Shown here: piece after piece, positions 9,529-18,534 of the stretch
Position numbering within the stretch: position 1 is the first letter of the stretch
Layout of the letters: each line of letters starts with the position of its first letter
From: Clostridiales bacterium
GTDB taxonomy: Bacteria; Bacillota; Clostridia; Oscillospirales; Oscillospiraceae
NCBI GenBank assembly: GCA_022785125.1
Contig: JALFRA010000036.1
Location: forward strand, 1 to 64,000
Direction: 5' to 3'
DNA: 64,000 nucleotides
The notes under the pieces: model-generated
Seen by the model: the letters and a program-made list of their open reading frames with translations, nothing else
What the model was told of the DNA's origin: nothing
The model's database searches: none
Translations under genes and position numbers: made by a program

Positions 9529-9566
9529 GTGCCTCGCGTGCAGTGTATGGAAGGGAGAGGATTGGG

Positions 9567-10127
9567 ATGCGCCGTTTTGTTTTTCGTTCCCCCAGGCTGG
9601 GATTTCTGGCCTGCGATCCGGCGCTGGCAGATCCGGCGGCAGCGTTCTACCGGCGGAACCGGGCGGCTTTTGCCCCCTTTGACCCAGTCCAGCCCGAGGA
9701 ATTCTTTACGGCAGAGGGTCAGGCGGAGCGTCTGTCCTTTGACCTGGAGCAGGCAGAGGCGGGCCGCTGTTTCCGCTTCCTGCTGGTCCAGCCCCGGCAT
9801 CCCGGTAAAATCATCGGGCTGGCCGGGCTCAACGAGATCGTGCGCGGGGCTTTCCAGTCCTGCTTCATCTCCTACAAGCTGGATCACACTCTCTGGGGAC
9901 AGGGTTACGGCGCCGAGGCCATCTCCGCTCTGACCGAGTGGGGTTTCCACAACCTGGGACTTCACCGGGTGGAGGCGAACATCATGCCCCGCAATCTTCC
10001 CTCCCGCCGGGCGGCAGCCAGAGCCGGCTTTGAGGAGGAGGGACTGGCCAAACGCTACCTCAAAATCAACGGGGTATGGGAGGACCACATCCACATGGTA
10101 CGCAGAAATGAAGAGGAGGATCTCTGA
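9567..10127 (+). CDS. GNAT-family N-acetyltransferase (RimJ/RimL type)
   Basis: This 186-aa protein has the GNAT acetyl-CoA region, with LDHTLWGQGYGAEAISALTEWGF (Q/RxxGxG/A-like) and the typical VEANIMPRNLPSRRAAARAGFEEEG close. Family members acetylate N-terminal amines of proteins or small molecules, and the substrate is unknown. The start at 9567 is chosen because GGGAGAGG sits 6 bp upstream. An ATG at 9543 is possible. It ends immediately before the transporter gene. Confidence 0.85.
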   Translation: MRRFVFRSPRLGFLACDPALADPAAAFYRRNRAAFAPFDPVQPEEFFTAEGQAERLSFDLEQAEAGRCFRFLLVQPRHPGKIIGLAGLNEIVRGAFQSCFISYKLDHTLWGQGYGAEAISALTEWGFHNLGLHRVEANIMPRNLPSRRAAARAGFEEEGLAKRYLKINGVWEDHIHMVRRNEEEDL

Positions 10128-11444
10128 ATGGAACACAACAAATCCGGGGGTAAGTTTACCAGTTCCCTGGGCTTTGTCCTGGCGGCGGTAGGTTCTGCCG
10201 TTGGCATGGGCAACATCTGGCTTTTCCCCTATCGGGTGGGACAGTACGGCGGCGGCGCCTTCCTGGTCCCCTATTTCATCTTTGTGGCCCTGTTCAGCTA
10301 TGTGGGCCTGTCCGGCGAGTTTGCCCTGGGCCGGCTCACCGGCACCGGCGCCATGGGCTCTCTGGATTATGTCATGAAATCCCGGGGCAAGAAGGGCGGC
10401 AAACTGCTGGGTATCATTCCTCTGTTGGGCGTGCTGGGCATCGCCATCGGCTACTCGGTGGTGGTGGGCTGGGTCCTGCGGTATTCCATCGGGGCTGCCA
10501 CCGGCGCGATCCTGAACAGCGATGCACAGGGCTTCTTTGACACGCTGGCTGTGAACTTTGGCTCCATTCCCTGGCATCTGATCGCGGTGGTCTTTACGGT
10601 GGTCATTCTGATTTTTGGCGTTGCCTCCGGCATTGAGAAGCTGAGCAAGTTCATGATGCCCGCCTTCTTTATTCTGTTTCTCATTATCGCCGTCCGTGTG
10701 GCCTTCCTTCCCGGTGCGGCGGAGGGCTACCTCTACCTGCTCCAGCCCGACTGGAGCTACCTGCTCAAGCCGGAAACCTGGGTCATGGCCATGGGACAGG
10801 CCTTCTTCTCCCTGTCCATCAACGGCGCCGGTATGCTGATCTACGGCAGCTACATGAAGAAGGACGAGAGCATCCTGCGCCATGCGGGCATGACCGCCCT
10901 GCTGGACACCCTGGCCGCTCTGCTGGCGGGCTTTGCCATCATCCCCGCCGTCTTTGCCTTCGGCATCGACCCCACCAGCGGCCCCTCTCTCATGTTCGTC
11001 ACCCTGCCCCAGGTCTTTGGGCAAATGCCCGGCGGGCAGATCTTCGCCCTGTTCTTCTTCGTGTCTGTATTTTTTGCCGGCATTACCTCCCTCATGAATA
11101 TGCTGGAGGCCTGCGGCGAGGCTCTCAGTTCCACCGTCAAGCTTTCCCGGCGGACCGCCACCCTGATCGTGGGTGTGGTGACCTTTGTGCCCGGCCTGTT
11201 CCGGGAGTCCCTGGCCGGCATGGGCAGCTGGATGGACCTGATCACCATCTATGTCTCCCCCTTCGGCGCTCTGCTGGTAGCTGTGTTCCTCTACTTTGTC
11301 CTGCGGATGGACACCATCAAGGACGAGCTGGCTCTGGGTGGAAAGGGCCGTCCCGGCAAATTCTTTACCGTCACCGCCCGTTTCTACGTACTGGTGGCGG
11401 CGGCGGTATGGGCTCTGGGTATCTACTACGGCGGCATCGGCTGA
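10128..11444 (+). CDS. Sodium-dependent transporter, NSS (SNF) family
   Basis: This 438-aa protein has about 11-12 membrane helices in the LeuT fold. TM1 carries the signature LAAVGSAVGMGNIWLFPY with the unwound ion-binding segment, and TM6 carries AFFSLSINGAGMLIYGSY. The family imports amino acids or related compounds with Na+. It starts directly after the GNAT stop codon with GAGGAGG upstream, so the two genes are co-transcribed. Confidence 0.92.
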   Translation: MEHNKSGGKFTSSLGFVLAAVGSAVGMGNIWLFPYRVGQYGGGAFLVPYFIFVALFSYVGLSGEFALGRLTGTGAMGSLDYVMKSRGKKGGKLLGIIPLLGVLGIAIGYSVVVGWVLRYSIGAATGAILNSDAQGFFDTLAVNFGSIPWHLIAVVFTVVILIFGVASGIEKLSKFMMPAFFILFLIIAVRVAFLPGAAEGYLYLLQPDWSYLLKPETWVMAMGQAFFSLSINGAGMLIYGSYMKKDESILRHAGMTALLDTLAALLAGFAIIPAVFAFGIDPTSGPSLMFVTLPQVFGQMPGGQIFALFFFVSVFFAGITSLMNMLEACGEALSSTVKLSRRTATLIVGVVTFVPGLFRESLAGMGSWMDLITIYVSPFGALLVAVFLYFVLRMDTIKDELALGGKGRPGKFFTVTARFYVLVAAAVWALGIYYGGIG

Positions 11445-11455
11445 TTTCCACACAC

Positions 11456-11493
11456 AAAAAACAGGCCCAGCTATAAAGCCGGGCCTGTTTTTT
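11456..11493. terminator. Bidirectional terminator
   Basis: AACAGGCCC pairs with GGGCCTGTT, flanked by A and T runs on both sides. It lies between the convergent transporter and spoIIR genes. Confidence 0.88.
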
Positions 11494-12124
11494 ATCTGCC
11501 TGTGATCCAGTGCTGGAAGCCTTCCCACAGCTCAATGGCCTTGAACTTTACTACATATCCCTCATCCTCTCCGGTGATGAGAGACACCTGGTCCTGAGTA
11601 AAGCCGTCGCTGAGGGCTGTCTGGGCGGCCGTCTGGCTAACCGAGCCCAGGCACAGAGGCGGAAATACCACGCACCACCAGTTCTGGCCCTCTCCTTCGC
11701 CGATCACCACCCGCAAGGCAGTATACTCTCCGGCGGGCAGGGCAAAGTCTGTGTACTGCTTGGTGGGAAACCAGTAGTTGTCCTCCAGGGAGACCGTCAC
11801 CGGATACTGGTACCCCTCCTCGGCCACCTGAGCTGCTCCGGCGGCTGCTATGTCGGCCAAATGCTCTGTCAGGACCTCTCTGGTCTCTTCCAAGGTGGCA
11901 CCAGGCACAAAGTAATCAGATGCCGCGCCCAGCACCCGGTCCCGCACTTTCAGCTTCAGGGCCTGGTCAGCCTCCGAGTCGGAGTTGGCCAGCACGTGCA
12001 GCCGGATCACCTGGTCGGACAGGGCCGCCTGACTCCGGTCCAGCCAGACCCCTGCCAGAGCCGCAATGGCCACACCCAGCAAAAGAGCCAATTCCCATCG
12101 CCGCAGGGTCTTGCTCTGTTTCAT
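11492..12124 (-). CDS. spoIIR: Stage II sporulation protein R
   Basis: This 210-aa secreted protein has an N-terminal hydrophobic signal/anchor (about residues 10-27). The SpoIIR domain begins VIRLHVLANSDSEADQALKLKVRDRVL and contains NWWCVVFPPLC. In Bacillus, SpoIIR is made in the forespore under SigF and triggers processing of pro-SigE in the mother cell. Its presence marks this organism as a spore former, relevant to the split sigG at 18-25 kb. The RBS-like GGTGAT lies within the 3' arm of the upstream hairpin. Confidence 0.92.
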   Translation of the reverse strand: MKQSKTLRRWELALLLGVAIAALAGVWLDRSQAALSDQVIRLHVLANSDSEADQALKLKVRDRVLGAASDYFVPGATLEETREVLTEHLADIAAAGAAQVAEEGYQYPVTVSLEDNYWFPTKQYTDFALPAGEYTALRVVIGEGEGQNWWCVVFPPLCLGSVSQTAAQTALSDGFTQDQVSLITGEDEGYVVKFKAIELWEGFQHWITGR

Positions 12125-12126
12125 AA

Positions 12127-12173
12127 AAAATCACCGTCCACATTGGTTTGTCTCCATTGTGGACGGTGATTTT
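12127..12173 (-). terminator. Terminator after ispE, overlapping the spoIIR ribosome binding site
   Basis: AAAATCACCGTCCACA pairs with its complement around a 15-nt loop and ends in TTTTTT directly before the spoIIR ATG. The hairpin's 3' arm contains the only RBS-like sequence for spoIIR (GGTGAT). Confidence 0.75.
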
Positions 12174-12178
12174 CGATT

Positions 12179-13060
12179 TTATACCTGTTCCAGTAGATTT
12201 TCCACAGTCTGGGCCAGAAACGTCTCCTGGTACTGCTCCTTCAGCGCATTAAAAGCGCTTTGGGCCCGTTCCTCATCATCAAAGAGGCCAAACACAGTGG
12301 GGCCGGTGCCGCTCATGGAGGAGCCCAGGGCTCCATGCTGGATCATGACATTTTTGATGGAATCGATCTCCTGAGCACGGCGGCTGGGCAGAGCGTCCTC
12401 AAAGACGTTATACATCCGCCGGGCTACTCCGGGCAGATCGCCGCCCTTCAGCGCCGCAATCAATCCGGCGGTATCGGGCCGCCGGCGAATCCGGCAGCCG
12501 TCCAACGTACGGAACAGCTCCGGCGTGGACACTGAAAACGTCGGCTTGCACAGCACCACCAGACAGGACGGCAGAGGGGGCAGATCGGTGAGCACCTCTC
12601 CCCTGCCCTCCGCCAGGGCGGTGGTTCCCCGGACGCAGTAAGGCACATCAGAGCCCACCAGGGCTCCGATCTCCTCCAGACGCTCCCCGGAGAGGCCCAG
12701 GCCCAGCAGCTTGTTCAGCCCCCGGAGCACGGCGGCGGCGTCGGCGCTGCCGCCCGCCATGCCGGCACACACCGGGATGGTCTTGTCCAGCTTGATGGAC
12801 AGCCCGCCGTGGTCCACCCCCGCCGCTTCGCACAGCCGCAGGGCGGCGGCGGCGGCCAGATTGCTCTCGTCCGCCGGCAAAAAGCCCAGGTTGCTCTCCA
12901 TGCGCAGAGGCTGCCCGGTACCGGTCTCCAGACGGAGAGTGTCGGTAAGGCCTACCGTCTGCATCACCATGCGCATATCGTGATAGCCATCGGGGCGTTT
13001 CCCCAGCACATCCAGGGACAGATTCAGTTTGGCATAGGCCTTGACCTCCAGGACTGCCAT
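12179..13060 (-). CDS. ispE: 4-diphosphocytidyl-2-C-methyl-D-erythritol kinase
   Basis: This 293-aa GHMP kinase begins AYAKLNLSLDVLGKRPDGYHD and has the ATP-binding PVCAGMAGGSADAAAVLRGL glycine-rich loop and the C-terminal MSGTGPTVFGLF motif. It phosphorylates CDP-ME in the non-mevalonate isoprenoid pathway. AAGGAGGAG precedes the ATG. It lies 11 bp downstream of the DUF1015 gene, so it is probably in the same transcript. Confidence 0.93.
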   Translation of the reverse strand: MAVLEVKAYAKLNLSLDVLGKRPDGYHDMRMVMQTVGLTDTLRLETGTGQPLRMESNLGFLPADESNLAAAAALRLCEAAGVDHGGLSIKLDKTIPVCAGMAGGSADAAAVLRGLNKLLGLGLSGERLEEIGALVGSDVPYCVRGTTALAEGRGEVLTDLPPLPSCLVVLCKPTFSVSTPELFRTLDGCRIRRRPDTAGLIAALKGGDLPGVARRMYNVFEDALPSRRAQEIDSIKNVMIQHGALGSSMSGTGPTVFGLFDDEERAQSAFNALKEQYQETFLAQTVENLLEQV

Positions 13061-13071
13061 GAGACTCCTCC

Positions 13072-14346
13072 TTATCGGATCTTGCGCGCCTCCAGATAAA
13101 AGCGCTTGTCGTGGGCCTCGCCCATAGAGAAGGTCTTGCGGGGCAGGGCCCCGTCGTGGATCACAGTGGGGAACAGCTGATCCTTCCCCATGGCGGGCAG
13201 CAGGAAAGCCAGATTGCCCGGCCGGGCCGCCAGGGTACGAGCCACATCGGCCCCGTGGATGTAATCGATACGTCCCCCCTGTTCCTTCACATAGGCATCC
13301 AGGAAGGGCTGAAGGGTGCCCACCGCCATCTGGGCGGTGGGGTTGGGCACGGTAACCGCGCCCTGCCCGCCTGCGTGGACATAGCGGAGGACATGGCCCT
13401 CCCCCTCCCCCTGGAAAGCGCCGGGGAAGTTCTTTACCAGTGCATCCACCACCTGCTCCGGCTCCACGCCGAAGAGTACACGGTGGATGGCCTCAAATTC
13501 CAGGGCCGGATCGTGGAGGTTCACCAGCTCGCACAGGGCAAAGCGGGCAGGCAGGCGGTCCCACTGCTCCTTGGGGGTCAGTCGTTTCTGACGCTCATAG
13601 CACTCCTTGGCCGTGGCCAGGGAGTGGTTGCCGTCACCCACGGCGAATGCCATGACCTTCTCCGCGCCGTATTTGGCCCGGAAGGCGGCGGGATCAGCCA
13701 GAGCAGACAGGGCATGGGCCACCATGGCCACACTCTCCTCATCCAGCAGCCAGCCGGTGATGTGTCCCCCGCGCTCCATCAGATCAAAGTCATACACCAT
13801 CTGCATCCTGTCTTTCCGCTGGGCCAGAGGCTCGATGACCGTTTTCTGAGGATCGTCGGTCAGCAACATGGCGTGAGGCAGCTCCAGGGGGGCGTTCTTC
13901 CGCACCGCCACCCGGGGCGGAATGCGGGGCATAACGGTACCCTCGGTGGCCCGGACGGCAGCGCCGGAACCGGGCTCATAGTCGTACTGCTCCAGATCCA
14001 CCATGCCCACCAGGCCCCGGCGCACCTTCAGGTTGTCCAGCCGCCGCTCCACATAGATGAGGGCGGTGGGAAACTCCTGAAAGCGTTCCTCCCGCAGGTA
14101 GCGGGTCATGGTGTTGTTGACTTCCATAATATCGGTCTCTACATTGGGACCGTCCAGACAGCTCTCCGGCAGGATGAGCCGCAGGGCGGAAGGGGCGGAG
14201 CCCACATACTCCTCCACCCGCTGCCAGTAGTCCGGCTGGGAGGTATACTGATCGCAGGCCACCACCGACCACTTGCGGTATTCACAGTTCCGGGGCAGCA
14301 GGATATCGGCCGGCCGGAAGGCCAGTCCCTCAAATTGCCGCAGCAT
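13072..14346 (-). CDS. DUF1015 family protein
   Basis: This 424-aa protein belongs to the DUF1015 family: a FRPADILLPRN start, the IYVERRL and DGNHSLATAKECYE motifs, and the RIDYIHGAD C-terminal region. Its function is not established. Family members often sit beside serine-biosynthesis genes, and here it lies next to a ThrH-type phosphoserine phosphatase and an aminotransferase. That suggests, without proving, a link to serine or threonine metabolism. A GTG nine bases upstream (14355) is an alternative start. Confidence 0.85.
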   Translation of the reverse strand: MLRQFEGLAFRPADILLPRNCEYRKWSVVACDQYTSQPDYWQRVEEYVGSAPSALRLILPESCLDGPNVETDIMEVNNTMTRYLREERFQEFPTALIYVERRLDNLKVRRGLVGMVDLEQYDYEPGSGAAVRATEGTVMPRIPPRVAVRKNAPLELPHAMLLTDDPQKTVIEPLAQRKDRMQMVYDFDLMERGGHITGWLLDEESVAMVAHALSALADPAAFRAKYGAEKVMAFAVGDGNHSLATAKECYERQKRLTPKEQWDRLPARFALCELVNLHDPALEFEAIHRVLFGVEPEQVVDALVKNFPGAFQGEGEGHVLRYVHAGGQGAVTVPNPTAQMAVGTLQPFLDAYVKEQGGRIDYIHGADVARTLAARPGNLAFLLPAMGKDQLFPTVIHDGALPRKTFSMGEAHDKRFYLEARKIR

Positions 14347-14385
14347 ATTGCTCACTCACTTCCAGACATGAAGTTTGGGTGGTAC

Positions 14386-14988
14386 TCAGTCCATCGCGCT
14401 CCGGATCGCGGCCAGCAGATCGGGGAACTCCTCGTAGGCGGGCAGCTCCGGATGATCGGCCTTGATCTGCTCGGTGCTCTTAAAGAGGAAGCCCGCCTTG
14501 CTGGCCTGGATCATGCCCAGGTCGTTGAAACTATCCCCGGCGGCGATGGTTTCGTAGCCGATGGACTGGAGGGCCTTCACCGTGGTCAGCTTGGACTGGG
14601 GGCAGCGCATCCGGAAGCCGGTGATGGTTCCATCAGCGGCCACCTCCAGGGTGTTGCACATCAGGGTGGGCCAGCCCAGCTTCTTCATCAGGGGCTGGGC
14701 AAACTGTTCAAAGGTATCACTGAGGATAATCACCTGACTGAAGGAGCGCAGCTCGTCCAGAAATTCCTTGGCCCCGGGCAGGGGGTCGATGGTGGCAATG
14801 GTGTTCTGGATCTCCTTCAGGCCCAGTCCATGCTCTTTCAGAATATCCAGGCGGAACTGCATCAGCTTGTTGTAGTCAGGCTCATCCCGGGTGGTACGGC
14901 GCAGCTCGGGGATGCCGGTAGCCTCGGAAAAAGCGATCCAGATCTCAGGGACCAGAACGCCCTCCATATCCAGACAGGTGATATACAT
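14386..14988 (-). CDS. thrH: ThrH: phosphoserine phosphatase / homoserine phosphotransferase
   Basis: This 200-aa HAD phosphatase is very close in pattern to Pseudomonas ThrH. The start reads CLDMEGVLVPEIWIAFSEATG, where motif I is DMEGVL with Glu in place of the usual second Thr/Asp context, as in ThrH. VIILSDTFEQFAQPLMKKLG is motif II, and AAGDSFNDLGMI is motif IV. ThrH removes phosphate from phosphoserine and can transfer it to homoserine. GGAGGAGAGG precedes the ATG. It sits between DUF1015 and the aminotransferase on the same strand. Confidence 0.88.
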   Translation of the reverse strand: MYITCLDMEGVLVPEIWIAFSEATGIPELRRTTRDEPDYNKLMQFRLDILKEHGLGLKEIQNTIATIDPLPGAKEFLDELRSFSQVIILSDTFEQFAQPLMKKLGWPTLMCNTLEVAADGTITGFRMRCPQSKLTTVKALQSIGYETIAAGDSFNDLGMIQASKAGFLFKSTEQIKADHPELPAYEEFPDLLAAIRSAMD

Positions 14989-15005
14989 ATCCTCTCCTCC
15001 TTTTC

Positions 15006-16196
15006 TTATTCCTGCTCTCTGGCCTGCTTTTTCTTCAGGTTGGTCAGGAAGTTATCCAAACGGGTCAGGGCCTCGGCAATGTCCTTCATAGAGGTGGCGT
15101 AGCAGCAGCGGACAAAGCCCTCGCCGCCGGGGCCGAAGGCGGAACCAGCGATAACGGCCACCTTCTCCTCCATCAGGAAGCGCTCACAGAACTCGTCAGA
15201 GGTCAGACCGGTGCCCCGGATGTCGGGGAACACATAGAAGGCCCCTCTGGGCTCAAAGCAGGGCAGGCCGATGCGGCGCAGGCCCTCCACCAGATAGCGG
15301 CGGCGGCCGTCGTACTCGTCTCGCATATGCTCGATATCACCGTCGCCGTTGCGCATGGCCTCAATGGCGGCGTACTGGCTGACGGTGGGAGCAGACATGA
15401 TGCCGAACTGGTGGAGCTTCAGCATCTGCTTGATGACCGGGGCAGGCCCGCAGACGTAGCCCATTCGCCAGCCGGTCATGGCATGACTCTTGGAGAAGCC
15501 GTTGACCACGATGGTGCGGTCGTACATATCGGGCAGGTTGGCCATGGAGACATGGTGCTGGCCGTAGGTGAGCTCGGCGTAGATCTCGTCGGAGAGCACC
15601 ATGATGTTGGTGCCCCGCAGCACCTCGGCAATGGCCTCCAGGTCCTCCCGGCCCATGATGCCGCCGGTGGGGTTGGAGGGGAAGGGCAGCACCAGTACTT
15701 TGGTACGGGGGGTAATGGCGGCCTTCAGCTGCTCGGGGGTGAGACGGAACTCATTCTCCGCCTTCAGCTCCACATACACCGGGGTACCGCCGGCCATGGA
15801 GGCCAGAGGCCCGTAGCACACAAAAGAGGGCACGGGCACGATGACCTCGTCGCCGGGGTTGAGCAGGCAGCGCAGAGTAAGGTCAATGGCCTCGCTGCCG
15901 CCTACGGTGACTACGATCTGGCTGGCAAAGTCATAGTGCAGGTCGAACCGGCGGGCCAGATAGGCGGCAATCTCCCGCCGCAGCTCCGCCATGCCGGCGT
16001 TGCCGGTATATTTGGTAAAGCCCTTCTCCAGGGAGTAGATGCCGGCGTCCCGGATGTGCCAGGGAGTGACGAAGTCGGGCTCGCCGATACCCAGGGAGAT
16101 GGCGTCCTTCATCTCCTCCAGAATGTCAAAAAAGCGCCGGATGCCGGAGGGCTTCACATCCTGGATGCGCTTACACAGTATCTCGTCGTAGTTCAT
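15006..16196 (-). CDS. Class I/II PLP-dependent aminotransferase
   Basis: This 396-aa fold-type I aminotransferase has the LSDEIYAEL Asp/Tyr pair, the PLP-binding lysine in NGFSKSHAMTGWRMGY, the PFPSNPTGG motif, and the C-terminal arginine region GFVRCCYA. Substrate specificity (aromatic, aspartate or alanine type) cannot be fixed. The ATG at 16196 overlaps the upstream regulator stop (ATGA) and has AAGGAG upstream. A GTG at 16208 has poor spacing. Coupling to an Lrp-type regulator suggests control by an amino acid. Confidence 0.9.
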   Translation of the reverse strand: MNYDEILCKRIQDVKPSGIRRFFDILEEMKDAISLGIGEPDFVTPWHIRDAGIYSLEKGFTKYTGNAGMAELRREIAAYLARRFDLHYDFASQIVVTVGGSEAIDLTLRCLLNPGDEVIVPVPSFVCYGPLASMAGGTPVYVELKAENEFRLTPEQLKAAITPRTKVLVLPFPSNPTGGIMGREDLEAIAEVLRGTNIMVLSDEIYAELTYGQHHVSMANLPDMYDRTIVVNGFSKSHAMTGWRMGYVCGPAPVIKQMLKLHQFGIMSAPTVSQYAAIEAMRNGDGDIEHMRDEYDGRRRYLVEGLRRIGLPCFEPRGAFYVFPDIRGTGLTSDEFCERFLMEEKVAVIAGSAFGPGGEGFVRCCYATSMKDIAEALTRLDNFLTNLKKKQAREQE

Positions 16197-16669
16197 GAGA
16201 AAATCCACTCCTTCGGCTGCTTCTCCTGCTTTTCAAAAATCAGGTGCTTTTCCTTATATTTATGCAGGATAAAGTGAGTGGCGGTGCCGGTCACGTCCTC
16301 CAGAGTGGACAGGCGCTCCCCCACGAACTGGGCCACTTCCTTCAGGGTGCGGCCGGAGATGATAACGGTCAGATCAAAAGCGCCGCTCATCAGGTAGACG
16401 CTCTCCACCTCGTCGTACTGGTAGATCCGCTCGGCCACCCGGTCAAAGCCCTCGCCCCGCTGGGGGGTCACCTTGACCTCGATGAGGGCAGTGACCGCCT
16501 CCCGGTCGGTGCGGTCCCAGTCCACAATGGCTTTATAGCCCAGAATAATTTTTTCATCCTCGTACCGCTTGATGGCCGCTTTCACGTCCTCCACGGACAT
16601 ATCGGCCATAGATGCAAGCTGTTCGGGGGTCAGAGTGCAGTCTTGTTCCAAAAGCTGGAGCAATTTCAT
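16193..16669 (-). CDS. Lrp/AsnC-family transcriptional regulator
   Basis: This 158-aa protein has an N-terminal winged HTH (about residues 10-55) with the segment MSVEDVKAAIKRYEDEKIILGY, then a RAM/AsnC ligand-binding domain (about 65-150) containing VYLMSGAFDLTVII. Such proteins sense amino acids and regulate adjacent metabolic genes. It is translationally coupled to the aminotransferase, its probable target. GGAGGGAGC lies upstream. Confidence 0.9.
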   Translation of the reverse strand: MKLLQLLEQDCTLTPEQLASMADMSVEDVKAAIKRYEDEKIILGYKAIVDWDRTDREAVTALIEVKVTPQRGEGFDRVAERIYQYDEVESVYLMSGAFDLTVIISGRTLKEVAQFVGERLSTLEDVTGTATHFILHKYKEKHLIFEKQEKQPKEWIFS

Positions 16670-16820
16670 GGCTGTGCTCCCTCCTTCTTCCTATCAGCGA
16701 TTGGCACAGGCCTGTAAAAAGGCCTATTATATGATATTATATACTGGTGGTTTCGGAAATACAAGAGCACAGATGGAAACTTCACGGCCCGTCTGTCTGA
16801 CATTTCCATACAAACAGACA

Positions 16821-16848
16821 GGCCCCGGGGCTGAAAAGCCCCGGGGCC
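16821..16848 (-). terminator. GC-rich hairpin after the TIGR00300 gene
   Basis: A 12-bp perfect stem GGCCCCGGGGCT / AGCCCCGGGGCC has a GAAA loop. The T-tract on the minus side is weak (TGTCTGTTTG), so it may be an inefficient terminator. Confidence 0.65.
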
Positions 16849-16861
16849 TTATGCACTTGGG

Positions 16862-17944
16862 TTACAGCACGCCCTTGCGGACGTTGACCACAAAATCCTG
16901 CACGTTGGTGACGATGGTGCGTACCGACAGACTGCCCCGGTCCCGCAGCTTGTTCACCGCAAACTCGGAGATGTCCACCGAGTAGAAGTACACCGGGCGC
17001 ACCACCCCGTCCACCACCCGGTAGGAGGGGGTCATGTTGCCGGTGGCCACCGTATGGAGGGTGGAGGCCATGCAGATGACAGTGGTGGCATTTTTCACCA
17101 GAGCCCGCATGGCGTCCTGGCCCTCATACACGTTGCCGTACACCTCGGGCAGGGGACCGTCATCCCGGACGGAGCCCACCAGTACAAAGGGCACATTGTG
17201 GTTGACACATTCGTAGATGATGCCGTCTTTCACCTTGCCGGAATGGACAAAGGCGGCGGTGGACCCAGCCAGCCGGACGGCGTTGATGGTGTCAATGTGG
17301 TGATAGTGGCCGTTAGGCATACTCTTCTGGGTGTAGATGTCCTGACCCAGGGCAGTGCGGAGATAGCCCGCCTCCAGGTCGTGGGTGGCCAGGGCGTTGC
17401 CCGCCAGCAGGCCGTGGACATAGCCCCCCCGCACCAGAGCGGCGAAGGCGTCCCGGGCGTCATGGTCAAAGGCGCAGGCCGGGCCCATGACCCACAGGAT
17501 GCGCCCGTGGTCCTTCTCGTGGCGGAGCAGCTCATAGATGGAGTCGTAATCCATGGAGTAGGCGGTCTCCCGGGAGCGGCCCTGACGGAAGGAGAAGGTC
17601 TCCTGCTCCCCTTTTTCCGTCTCAAAGCCATCGGCGTGGATGTAGATACCCTCCGAGGCATCCTCCGTCCGGCCTACCACCACCGGCTCGCCCTCTTTCA
17701 GGTTGCGGAACTCCACCACGGCGATCTTGCCCTCCCGCAGGACGGCCACACAGTCCATGCGGCTCTCCTCGGCCAGCAGCCATTCTCCGTTGACCTTGAA
17801 ATACTCCGGGAAAATACTGGTGGCATGATAGCCTTCAGGCGCCACACCGGCCCGAGGGGCGGGGCAAAAGGTTACGCTGGGGGCGTTCTGGAACACGGGC
17901 TTGGTAAAATCAGGGGCATGATACTCAGGCAGCACAAAGCTCAT
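16862..17944 (-). CDS. TIGR00300 / LOR-SDH-domain protein (archaeal-type ornithine cyclodeaminase-like)
   Basis: This 360-aa protein matches the TIGR00300 family, related to the C-terminal part of cyanobacterial arginine-degrading enzymes and to a Methanococcus ornithine cyclodeaminase. Recognisable parts are the N-terminal YFKVNGEWLLAEESRMDC block, a central GPACAFDHDARDAFAALVRGGYV block, and a Rossmann-like C-terminal half with SMPNGHYHHIDTINAVR. Family assignment is firmer than the reaction. The start at 17944 has AAAGGAG upstream. It lies 74 bp past the sigG 3' fragment. Confidence 0.75.
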   Translation of the reverse strand: MSFVLPEYHAPDFTKPVFQNAPSVTFCPAPRAGVAPEGYHATSIFPEYFKVNGEWLLAEESRMDCVAVLREGKIAVVEFRNLKEGEPVVVGRTEDASEGIYIHADGFETEKGEQETFSFRQGRSRETAYSMDYDSIYELLRHEKDHGRILWVMGPACAFDHDARDAFAALVRGGYVHGLLAGNALATHDLEAGYLRTALGQDIYTQKSMPNGHYHHIDTINAVRLAGSTAAFVHSGKVKDGIIYECVNHNVPFVLVGSVRDDGPLPEVYGNVYEGQDAMRALVKNATTVICMASTLHTVATGNMTPSYRVVDGVVRPVYFYSVDISEFAVNKLRDRGSLSVRTIVTNVQDFVVNVRKGVL

Positions 17945-18018
17945 GGGGATCAGAACTCCTTTCCGTCGTTTTGTCCCCTTCATTGTATCATGACCGTTTC
18001 TTCTCCGCAATCGGTTCT

Positions 18019-18509
18019 TTAAAGATCCTTTTTCATGCGGTTAATTGCACTTTTTTCCAGCCTGGAGACCTGAGCCTGGGAGATCCCCACCTCGGCGGAT
18101 ACCTCCATCTGGGTCTTGCCCTCAAAAAAGCGCATCCGCAGAATCCGTTTCTCCCGGTCGGTGAGCCGCTCCATGGCCTCCTTCAGGGCAATGTGTTCCA
18201 GCCAGCTCTCGTCGGTGTTTTTGGAGTCCTTCACCTGGTCCATGACGCAGATGGTATCTCCACCGTGTTCGTACACCGGCTCGTAGAGGGACACCGGATC
18301 CACAATGGCGTCGAGAGCAAATACCACGTCCTCCCGCTTCAGTTCCAGCATCTTGGCGATCTCCTCCATACTGGGCTCCCGCTGGTGCTCGTTCATAAAC
18401 TTCTCCTTGGCCTGGAGCACCCGGTAGGCGGTGTCCCGCATGGACCGGGACACCCGGAGGGAGGAATTGTCCCGAAGATATCGGCGGATTTCCCCAACAA
18501 TCATCGGCA
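18019..18509 (-). CDS. sigG: sigG 3' fragment: SigG regions 3-4, detached from its N-terminus
   Basis: This frame encodes the C-terminal part of the forespore sigma factor SigG. It starts VGEIRRYLRDN (region 3.0), continues through RVSRSMRDTAYRVLQ and PVSLYEPVYEHGGD, and ends with the region 4 HTH (GKTQMEVSAEVGISQAQVSRLEK). It lacks region 2. The frame opens at an ATG (18510) at the junction with no properly spaced RBS, so it is probably not translated on its own. About 159 residues lie downstream of the junction repeat. Regions 1-2 lie 6.4 kb away at 24.9-25.2 kb in the same orientation. Excision of the intervening DNA would fuse the frames exactly. Confidence 0.93.
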
Positions 18510-18530
18510 TGATGCTGCCATTAGGGAAAA
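18480..18530 (-). repeat. attL-like junction: 10-bp core plus element left arm
   Basis: The 10-bp core TGCCGATGAT (minus strand; plus 18500-18509) is shared perfectly with 24907-24916. The next base on each side differs, so the repeat is exactly 10 bp. Outside lies sigG (TGTTGGGGAAATCC on the minus strand). Inside lies the element arm ending in GGGAAAA (plus 18524-18530), which reaches to within 5 bp of the recombinase stop codon. Confidence 0.85.
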
Positions 18531-18534
18531 TCCT

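Noticed and set aside
18019-18510. Treating the sigma fragment at 18.0 kb as a complete small sigma factor
   Set aside because: It lacks region 2, has no properly placed RBS, and its missing N-terminal half is found at the other end of the element with matching frame and repeat.
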